Positions 12,277-17,867 of a DNA stretch of 17,867 bases are shown one piece after another. Position numbers and translations under genes: made by a program. Below the pieces are notes generated by a model that was not told where the DNA came from, ran no database searches, and saw only the letters and a program-made list of their open reading frames with translations. Source of the stretch: Pseudobdellovibrionaceae bacterium (lineage in GTDB: Bacteria > Bdellovibrionota > Bdellovibrionia > Bdellovibrionales > JAMPXM01); NCBI GenBank assembly GCA_913774795.1, contig CAJYIL010000375.1:1-17867 (forward strand), given 5' to 3'. Within the stretch, counting starts at the first letter, position 1. Every line of letters begins with the position of its first letter.

Positions 12277-14931
12277 CGTGCTCGCTAAAATGCTCGAAAC
12301 CATTTGGTCAAACTCGATCGGTTTAACGAGCCGATCATTACAGCCCGCTTCCAGCACTCGCTCGAGATCTTGCTCTGAGGCATGGGCGGTCAGCGCCAAG
12401 ATCGGATTCTTAAAACCACTCCCGCGAATGGCTTTTGCGGCGTTGTAACCGTCAAGACGCGGCATCTGAATGTCCATGAGGATGACGTCAAACGGATGAG
12501 ATCTCGCCATTTGAACGGCGTCGATACCGTCCGCGGCGACATCTAAGTGAGCGCCGGCGCCCTCGAGCAGTCGCCTTAAAAGCCTTCGATTGTCGACCGA
12601 ATCTTCCGCGAGAAGGATCCGGAGACCTTCAAGACGTCTTTCATGTGAGGACCTTGCGCGGGTCGCGTTCACGCGGGTGGTTCGACTTCCCAGCGAAGGT
12701 TGAACTGGAATCTCGACAGGAACCCAAAGCGTAAACGTCGATCCTACGCCGGGCGCCGAGGCTTCGATCATCAGTTCTCCACCGAGAGAGCGCGCGATTT
12801 TGCGAGAAAGCGCGAGCCCTAAACCCGTTCCGCCGAATTTGCGTGAGAGCGACATATCGGCTTGAGAGAACGGCGAAAAGAGTTTGTCTTGGGCTTCACG
12901 AGGAATACCGATGCCCGTGTCGATCACTCGTATTCGCAGCTGCGGCCAGCCTCGATCGTCGATGACTTGAACCTCCGCTTTAACCGAACCCCTCTCCGTG
13001 AACTTCACAGCGTTTCCGATTAAATTCGTGATCATCTGACGAAGGCGTTTCGCATCGGTCACGAGTGCGGGCGCGACACCGGCATCGATACGTAACCGAA
13101 AGTCGACGCCTTTTCCTTCGATCAATGGCCGAAACGATGACTCGATTGTCTTGAAGAAATCTTCGGTGTCGATTTGCGTTCGTTCGATCGTGACCGTGCC
13201 GGATTCGATTTTTGAAAAGTCGAGAATCTCATCGATCAGTGAGAGAAGATGCGACGCGTTTCGTCGGATGGTTTCCTGGAATTCGCCGGCGTCGGCCTCG
13301 TTCACGCCCCCGGCGATCAGATCGGAAAATCCCATGATCGCCGTCAGCGGAGTTCTCATTTCGTGCGACATGTTCGCGAGAAATTGATCTTTCGCCTTGT
13401 TGGCCGACATCGCTTTCTGCGACTGAAGCGAAAGTTCATAGGTTCGCTCTTCGACTTTTCGCTGGAGTCCCCGTTGAGCCGCCGCGAGTTCGTGATTCTT
13501 CGCTTCGAGCTCACGGTAAAGAGCCCGCGTTCGCATTGCGGCCTTCAATCGCGTCATTACTTCGGTGGCATCAAAAGGCTTCGTCAGGTAATCGTCGGCG
13601 CCTTCGTCAAGACCCTGAAGGCGATCCTCGCGTGAAATCCGCGCGGTCAGTAAGATAAAGGGAATAAATTTCCAGGACGTATGCGACTTCACTTTCTTCA
13701 GAAGTTCTAATCCATCCATGCCTGGCATATTGACGTCACTTAAGACGATATCGATCTCTTGCTGGCGCAGAACCCGAAGCGCCTCTTCTCCATTCGAAGC
13801 CGTATGAACCCGGTAAAACCCCGAGACTGTTTCTTCGACATACTCTTGAAGATCCGGATTATCTTCGACGATTAAAACAGAAGGCTTGAAGAGAGAATTC
13901 AATTCGGGCTGAAGAATTGTCTCCGATCGAGAGTGGTTCTCGCTCCGGATTGTTTCTCCGACGTTTCTCAAAAGACGAGGTGGCGTTTTCTCGGACTCAT
14001 TCACTTGAAGAAACGGAAGACGGACGACGAAGGTCGAACCAACACCGACTTCACTCTCGACCGAGACGCGACCTTGCATCAAAGCGGCAAACTCTTTTAC
14101 GAGCGCCAGACCCAAACCTGTTCCGTGAGTGTAGTGCGAGCGCGAATTTTCGACCTGCTGAAACCGCTGAAAAAGCTGCCCTTTCTTCTCCGGCGCGATC
14201 CCAATCCCGGTATCGCTGACTGACAAGACGATCTCATCGCCCTGGAGCATCAGAGAGATCGTGATTTGACCCTGTTCATTCGTGAACTTAAACGCGTTTG
14301 ACAGAAGGTTGAGCGTGATCTTCTCGAACATGCTCGGGTCGAGACTCGCGAAGGTCGCAGAAGGCCACCCCGCTGTGTTCGTCACAATTTTGAGACGTCT
14401 TTCGTCAGCTGCGGGCGTGATTTCAGCGGCCAGCATCGCGATAATGGCCGAAGGATCGGTCGGCGCGAGATTCACGGTCATCGCACGGGCCTCGAGTTTT
14501 GACACGTCGAGAAGATCGTTCACCAATCCGTTGAGCCGAACTGTATTGCGCAAGACTCTCTCGATGACCGGTCGCGAGTTTTCGGGAATTTCGCCGTATT
14601 GTCCGCTCAAAAGCGAGCGAAGAGGAGCGAGAATCAAAGTCAGTGGAGTCCTGAGCTCATGAGAGATGTTAGCGAGAAAATCAGATTTGAGCTGATCAAG
14701 CTCGGACAGTGTCGTGTTCTCTGTTTTTAGCGTGGTCAGCGACCGCCTCGAAGCTTCCATCAAGAAATTGATCAGCATCGCTAGCTTATCTAACGTTTCG
14801 TCGGGAACAGGAGCGCGCACGGTGAAATCGAAATTTCCGGTCACCGCGACGCAAAGTTGATCGGTGATTTCGTCGATCCGCTTTCTCAGCTCGCCGACGT
14901 CATCCGTTGCGAAGTAATCGCTGGAGCTCAT
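12259..14931 (-). CDS. Soluble hybrid histidine kinase with two kinase modules and two receivers
   Basis: 890-aa cytoplasmic sensor kinase with no membrane segment. Order: HAMP-like/coiled N-terminus (1-80); HisKA with phospho-His91 (FLANISHELRTPL); HATPase 1 with N-box near 205-217, DTGIGI (240-245) and HGTGLGLALV (269-278); receiver 1 with Asp399 (IVLSDVNMPG) and Lys451; coiled coil (470-510); second HisKA with His523 (FLANMSHEMRTPL); HATPase 2 with N-box 632-645, DTGIGIP (671-677) and GGTGLGLALS (700-709); receiver 2 with Asp820 (VILMDIQMP) and Lys870. Both kinase halves look catalytically intact. It starts in an ATGA overlap with the H-NOX gene, the arrangement of known H-NOX/kinase pairs, so H-NOX probably controls its activity. 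A terminal receiver implies an external Hpt and regulator. The 3' end overlaps the convergent amine oxidase gene by 18 bp. Confidence 0.95.
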   Translation of the reverse strand: MSSSDYFATDDVGELRKRIDEITDQLCVAVTGNFDFTVRAPVPDETLDKLAMLINFLMEASRRSLTTLKTENTTLSELDQLKSDFLANISHELRTPLTLILAPLRSLLSGQYGEIPENSRPVIERVLRNTVRLNGLVNDLLDVSKLEARAMTVNLAPTDPSAIIAMLAAEITPAADERRLKIVTNTAGWPSATFASLDPSMFEKITLNLLSNAFKFTNEQGQITISLMLQGDEIVLSVSDTGIGIAPEKKGQLFQRFQQVENSRSHYTHGTGLGLALVKEFAALMQGRVSVESEVGVGSTFVVRLPFLQVNESEKTPPRLLRNVGETIRSENHSRSETILQPELNSLFKPSVLIVEDNPDLQEYVEETVSGFYRVHTASNGEEALRVLRQQEIDIVLSDVNMPGMDGLELLKKVKSHTSWKFIPFILLTARISREDRLQGLDEGADDYLTKPFDATEVMTRLKAAMRTRALYRELEAKNHELAAAQRGLQRKVEERTYELSLQSQKAMSANKAKDQFLANMSHEMRTPLTAIMGFSDLIAGGVNEADAGEFQETIRRNASHLLSLIDEILDFSKIESGTVTIERTQIDTEDFFKTIESSFRPLIEGKGVDFRLRIDAGVAPALVTDAKRLRQMITNLIGNAVKFTERGSVKAEVQVIDDRGWPQLRIRVIDTGIGIPREAQDKLFSPFSQADMSLSRKFGGTGLGLALSRKIARSLGGELMIEASAPGVGSTFTLWVPVEIPVQPSLGSRTTRVNATRARSSHERRLEGLRILLAEDSVDNRRLLRRLLEGAGAHLDVAADGIDAVQMARSHPFDVILMDIQMPRLDGYNAAKAIRGSGFKNPILALTAHASEQDLERVLEAGCNDRLVKPIEFDQMVSSILASTSLQRT

Positions 14932-15563
14932 CCCCGAATCTCCGATTGCAAAGTCTTGTCGTCAAATGCGAGTCCTTCGTCGTCGAAGAGCCCATCCTCT
15001 TTCGCAATGCGAGTCCATTTGACGTGGATTTCGCACTCTTCGTCGTTTCGGTGGAGGCATTTGGGTTCTTCAAATTCAATTTCGTCGCCGTAGTAGTCGG
15101 CCATCCAGCTCCCGAGGGCGCGGTAAAGCTTGCAGAATTTGTTCGGAGATCGGTAATGCGTGATGATGTTCCGTTGATCGATTTTTTCGACGACGAATTT
15201 ATCTTTGACCGCCTGGCGAGCTTGGGGGTCCACGACGCCGCTGGCGAACGTATTATGGATCGTCGTCTGAAATTCGAGAAATTGCCGCGAGTTCTGCGCA
15301 AGATCGAACCACCGACTGAACCGCTTTTGAGCGTCGCGACCGAAGCGATCAGCGTAGGCATTGAGAAACTCAGCTTCGCTGAGGCCCAGGACTTCGGCCG
15401 AAGCTTGAAAAAGGCGTTGGCATTCATCATCAGCGTAAACCTCTCCGAGTCTGAAAAGGCGATCGGAAGGCAAACCTGCCCTTTCCCTCACTCGCAGGAC
15501 GGCTTCGGCGCCACCGAGTTTTTCCACGACATCGATACAAACTTTTTGAATCAGTCCAACCAT
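14928..15563 (-). CDS. H-NOX (haem NO/oxygen-binding) sensor protein
   Basis: 211-aa cytoplasmic gas sensor of the HNOB/H-NOX family. It begins like the family (MVGLIQKVCIDVVEKLGG), and the proximal haem ligand is His103 in QTTIHNTFASGV. The region ITHYRSPNKFCKLYRALGSWMADYYG corresponds to the propionate-binding YxSxR segment: Tyr137 and Ser139 are kept, but the Arg position is Asn141, followed by Lys142. The C-terminal segment KCLHRNDEECEIHVKW (168-183) has a Cys pair (169, 177), as in many HNOB/4VR-type domains, and a 25-residue acidic tail follows. Haem binding is inferred. The stop codon overlaps the start of the hybrid kinase by ATGA, so the two are translationally coupled. The ATG has no Shine-Dalgarno, consistent with the promoter placement. 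Confidence 0.87.
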   Translation of the reverse strand: MVGLIQKVCIDVVEKLGGAEAVLRVRERAGLPSDRLFRLGEVYADDECQRLFQASAEVLGLSEAEFLNAYADRFGRDAQKRFSRWFDLAQNSRQFLEFQTTIHNTFASGVVDPQARQAVKDKFVVEKIDQRNIITHYRSPNKFCKLYRALGSWMADYYGDEIEFEEPKCLHRNDEECEIHVKWTRIAKEDGLFDDEGLAFDDKTLQSEIRG

Positions 15564-15598
15564 TAGAGAATTGTAAGCATGCGATAGGTTGATCGCAA
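15564..15598 (-). promoter_or_regulatory. Near-consensus sigma-70 promoter of the H-NOX/kinase operon, predicted leaderless
   Basis: On the minus strand TTGCGA (15598-15593), a 17-bp spacer and TACAAT (15575-15570) are followed by only TCTCTA before the ATG at 15563-15561. Transcription normally begins 6-8 nt after the -10 box, that is at or next to the A of ATG, so the mRNA should have no 5' leader. No ribosome site lies upstream of the ATG, which agrees. Confidence 0.75.
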
Positions 15599-15640
15599 TT
15601 TCGGGCTGAGATGTCTAGAACGCTACACAAGCTTCCCGAC

Positions 15641-15664
15641 TTTGATGCCCTATGGGCAATCAAA
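15641..15664. repeat. Interrupted palindrome upstream of the H-NOX promoter
   Basis: TTTGATGCCC (15641-15650) and GGGCAATCAAA (15654-15664) form a near-perfect inverted repeat with one bulged base and loop TAT. Its centre lies about 90 bp before the predicted H-NOX start and downstream of the Hsp70-like gene. It has no T-run, so it is either a regulator site or an RNA 3'-end stabiliser. Confidence 0.5.
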
Positions 15665-15686
15665 AATGCCTAGCGAGTCGTCTAGG
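15662..15686 (-). terminator. Probable Rho-independent terminator of the S1/Hsp70-like operon
   Basis: On the minus strand, 19 nt after the stop codon, CCTAGACGACTCGCTAGG folds into a stem (CCTAG with CTAGG plus CG with CG, one bulged A, loop ACT) followed by CATTTTT. The stem is short, so strength is uncertain. Confidence 0.55.
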
Positions 15687-15704
15687 AATAAAGATGTAGG
15701 CTAT

Positions 15705-17000
15705 TTAACGGCTAGATTGCGCATGCTGAGTCTTCGCGTGCTCGCCCAAACCCTGAATCACCGAATGAAAGAAATCTCGTTTCAAAATTTTTTGCTCCGG
15801 GAATCGAAGGCGGAGAGCTTTCTGGATTAAACCTAACTTCGATGTGCCGCCCGTACAGTAAACCATATCGATTTGATCAGGCGAAATCTGCGCTGAGCGT
15901 ATCGTTTCATCCATCGACGCGAGTATCGTCTCGACGGGTCGAGTGATCGACGCATCAAAGTCTGGCCGAGACAATTCAAACTCGATCTCCGCGCCCGCTT
16001 CTTTGAAATCAAAGCTGACGAGTGCGGCCTCGCCGAGAGCTCGCTTGAGGCGGTCGATCTCCTCAAAGATTGCGAAGCCCAATTGATCTTCGACGAGAAC
16101 GAACAAACGCTCGAGCTTTTCTTTGTCGTCGTCGCGAACGCTCCATTTTTGAACGCTCCGGAAAAACTCCATGTGATCGCTCCGGCGGAGCTGCGCAAGA
16201 TCAGCCGGCGAGCAAATGTGATCGAGCAAGCTCTTGGGCATCTCTAGAACGTTGTTGCCCATGGGAACGCGGTACTTCACTTTCGAGCCTAGAAAGGGTG
16301 CGACATGAAACTTCATGAACTCGCCATCGACCGCGTCGCCTGCAACCGAAACGCCCCCGATCGCGAGCACGTCTGTGGTTTCATACGCACGCGGACCAAT
16401 CTGGATAACGGTGAAGTCAGATGTTCCGCCTCCGAGATCGACGACCAAAACCGTTTTCATCTCGGTGAGTCGCGTGCGGAGATCGAGCGCGGCCGCGAGC
16501 GGCTCAGGAACGAAGTCGATGTGTTTGAATCCCGCCATTTCGGCGGCTTTCAGAAGTCGGCTCTCGGCTAAGCGGTCTTTTGCAGGATCGCTTGAGAACT
16601 TCGCTGGTCGGCCGAGAACGACTCGTTCGACACCGCTTACGCCGAGCTGGGATTCGGCGCGTTTTTTCATCTCGAGGAGAAAAAAGCTGATGAGATCTTC
16701 GAGTCTCACCATTCGGTTATCGATCCAAGAGCCGACGTAGGACTCTGAAGGAAGATATTTTTTTACCGAACGGATGAGGCGCCCTTCGCCGAGGTTCTCG
16801 GAGTACTGTTCGATGGCCGATTGGCCGTAGAAGCACTGATCGCCGTGCGGAAAGTAGAGAATGCTGCGAAGGACCGATGGGTCTGGCGCAAGAGGATCTA
16901 ACGCCAGGGGTGGGGTGACGTGGCGACCATTGGTCGCCACTAAAAGAGAGTTCGACGTTCCGTAATCGATAGCGAACGTCAAATCACCGGCAAGCTTCAC
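15705..17000 (-). CDS. Hsp70/DnaK-like ATPase without substrate-binding domain (YegD-like)
   Basis: 431-aa cytoplasmic protein of the Hsp70/actin ATPase superfamily. Phosphate loop 1 is FAIDYGTSNSLLV (9-21); family segments GRPAKF (130-135) and VPEPLAAALD (164-173) follow; phosphate loop 2 is VVDLGGGTSDFTV (186-198); the adenosine motif is MVYCTGGTSKLGLI (379-392). The chain ends about 40 residues later, so there is only the nucleotide-binding half and no peptide-binding domain or lid, as in E. coli YegD (about 450 aa) and unlike DnaK (about 640 aa). The start is GTG 17000-16998, overlapping the TGA stop of the S1-domain gene as GTGA, so the two genes are translationally coupled. No DnaJ or GrpE gene is nearby. 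The client is unknown; coupling hints at work on RNA- or ribosome-associated complexes. Confidence 0.9.
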   Translation of the reverse strand: MKLAGDLTFAIDYGTSNSLLVATNGRHVTPPLALDPLAPDPSVLRSILYFPHGDQCFYGQSAIEQYSENLGEGRLIRSVKKYLPSESYVGSWIDNRMVRLEDLISFFLLEMKKRAESQLGVSGVERVVLGRPAKFSSDPAKDRLAESRLLKAAEMAGFKHIDFVPEPLAAALDLRTRLTEMKTVLVVDLGGGTSDFTVIQIGPRAYETTDVLAIGGVSVAGDAVDGEFMKFHVAPFLGSKVKYRVPMGNNVLEMPKSLLDHICSPADLAQLRRSDHMEFFRSVQKWSVRDDDKEKLERLFVLVEDQLGFAIFEEIDRLKRALGEAALVSFDFKEAGAEIEFELSRPDFDASITRPVETILASMDETIRSAQISPDQIDMVYCTGGTSKLGLIQKALRLRFPEQKILKRDFFHSVIQGLGEHAKTQHAQSSR

Positions 17001-17867
17001 TTCTTTTTGTTTTGCGATTGCGAACCGCCTGCGTCGCCGCCGAAGAGGCCTTTGAACTGATCACCCAAAGTTCCCATTCCGCCACCAAGACCTGAACCTG
17101 CCGCCGTCGCGCCGCGCGCGCCGGACGGAGCCGCTTTTACCGTGTTCGAGATGTACTCAGCATCTTCGTCAGCGTCTTTAATGGACAGAAGCATCTTCTG
17201 TTCGTCCGCGCGGATTTCTTTGATGCGAACTTTCACTTTTTCGTCTTGCTTCACGATTTCTTCCGCGCGAGTGACGCGCTTCGTGAGCGACATCTCGCCG
17301 AGCGGAACGAGACCTTCAATTCCCGGTGCAACTTCGACGAACGCACCGAATTTCATCAAGCGAGTGACGCGACCTTCGACGACCGAACCCTCTTTGAGAT
17401 TCGCGGGCAAGTTTTCCCAAGGCGCCGGTGTCGACTCTTTCGTTGAAAGAGAGATATTCAGGCGACCGTTCACTCCTGGCTCGATCTTCAAGATTTTAGC
17501 TTCTACCGATTGCCCGATGCGCAAAGCTTCAGACGGATGACCCAGGCGACCCCACGCGATCTGTGAAATGTGCACGAGACCTTCGAGCCCGGGAGCGATC
17601 TCGACGAACGCGCCGAAAGGCTCCATGCGAGTGACCGTGCCCTTCACGGTGTCGCCGACTTTATGATCTTCGGTGAATGCCGCCATGTGAGCTTCTTTTT
17701 GTTCATCGAGGAGCTTACGGCGAGAGACGACGATGTTGCGACCTTTGCGGTCGAATTGCGTGATCTGGAATTCGAGTTTTTGACCGATGTAAACCGTCGG
17801 ATCGACCACGCGGCGCGAATCGATTTGGCTCATCGGGCAGAACGCGGTTTTGCCCATGATGCTGACC
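16997..17867 (-). CDS. S1-repeat RNA-binding protein, partial (5' end off the window)
   Basis: The frame is open past the window edge, reading VSIMGKTAFCPMSQIDSRR, which is the interior of an S1 repeat, so the Met at 17857 is not the start. At least three S1 (OB-fold) repeats are present. The first is cut by the window edge and ends KLEFQITQFDRKGRNIVVSRR. The second runs VGDTVKGTVTRMEPFGAFVE to GRLNISL, the third EGSVVEGRVTRLMKFGAFVE to KMLLSIK. A glycine-rich, probably disordered tail follows (SGLGGGMGTLGDQF), ending NKKK. Such proteins bind single-stranded RNA; ribosomal protein S1 has six repeats, so this may be an S1 paralogue or a shorter RNA-binding protein. It is coupled by GTGA to the Hsp70-like gene downstream. 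Confidence 0.9.
   Translation of the reverse strand, partial: VSIMGKTAFCPMSQIDSRRVVDPTVYIGQKLEFQITQFDRKGRNIVVSRRKLLDEQKEAHMAAFTEDHKVGDTVKGTVTRMEPFGAFVEIAPGLEGLVHISQIAWGRLGHPSEALRIGQSVEAKILKIEPGVNGRLNISLSTKESTPAPWENLPANLKEGSVVEGRVTRLMKFGAFVEVAPGIEGLVPLGEMSLTKRVTRAEEIVKQDEKVKVRIKEIRADEQKMLLSIKDADEDAEYISNTVKAAPSGARGATAAGSGLGGGMGTLGDQFKGLFGGDAGGSQSQNKKK

Noticed and set aside
14907..15566. 219-aa plus-strand open frame opposite H-NOX
   Set aside because: The minus strand encodes a recognisable H-NOX domain coupled to the kinase; the plus frame has no recognisable motif and is a GC-codon shadow.
15642..15663. TTGAT...ATCAA upstream of the H-NOX promoter as an FNR/NnrR-type site
   Set aside because: The half-sites are 12 bp apart instead of 4, and the inner GCCC/GGGC arms point to a larger palindrome of another kind.

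Overview
The window reads as chromosomal DNA of a Gram-negative bacterium with moderate GC. It has secreted proteins with Sec signal peptides, a lipoprotein, sigma-54 control and many two-component genes. The gene content (CPAF-like protease, many response regulators, an Hsp70-like ATPase coupled to an S1 protein) would fit a Bdellovibrionota or other delta-proteobacterium-like lineage. That placement is inference only: the window holds no rRNA or other phylogenetic marker. No tRNA, rRNA, insertion sequence, phage gene or CRISPR array is visible.

Layout. (1) 1-2570: a partial secreted protein on the minus strand, diverging from a CPAF-like secreted serine protease (promoter, repeat-rich 3' UTR and terminator visible), then a small membrane protein. 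(2) 2735-6217: a signalling cluster. It holds a stand-alone Hpt protein, a sigma-54 activator on the minus strand, and, divergent from the activator, a hemerythrin-fold protein that seems to have lost its metal ligands and a PhoB-type response regulator. Each of these last two genes has its own near-perfect -24/-12 sigma-54 promoter and terminator. (3) 6364-7655: a cell-envelope lipoprotein and a Pro/Gly/Arg-rich secreted protein, convergent on a perfect bidirectional terminator. (4) 7835-12276: an APH-fold kinase divergent from an erythromycin-esterase-like hydrolase, two small genes (one a DUF1328 membrane peptide of 59 residues) and an FAD amine oxidase. (5) 12259-15598: an H-NOX haem sensor overlapping by ATGA a large soluble hybrid kinase with two full kinase modules and two receivers, driven by a near-consensus sigma-70 promoter placed so that the mRNA should be leaderless. 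(6) 15705-17867: an Hsp70-type ATPase with no substrate-binding domain, GTGA-coupled to an S1-repeat RNA-binding protein that runs off the window end.

How the parts may work together. The H-NOX/kinase pair is a recognisable gas-sensing (NO) module with an unusual double-kinase output; the orphan Hpt in the window is a conceivable relay partner, but nothing in the sequence links them. The sigma-54 activator sits next to two sigma-54 promoters that also share short upstream sequences, which suggests a local regulon of activator, hemerythrin-like protein and response regulator. The strongest candidates for something little described are this sigma-54 cassette with a ligand-less hemerythrin fold, and the leaderless H-NOX/double-kinase operon.
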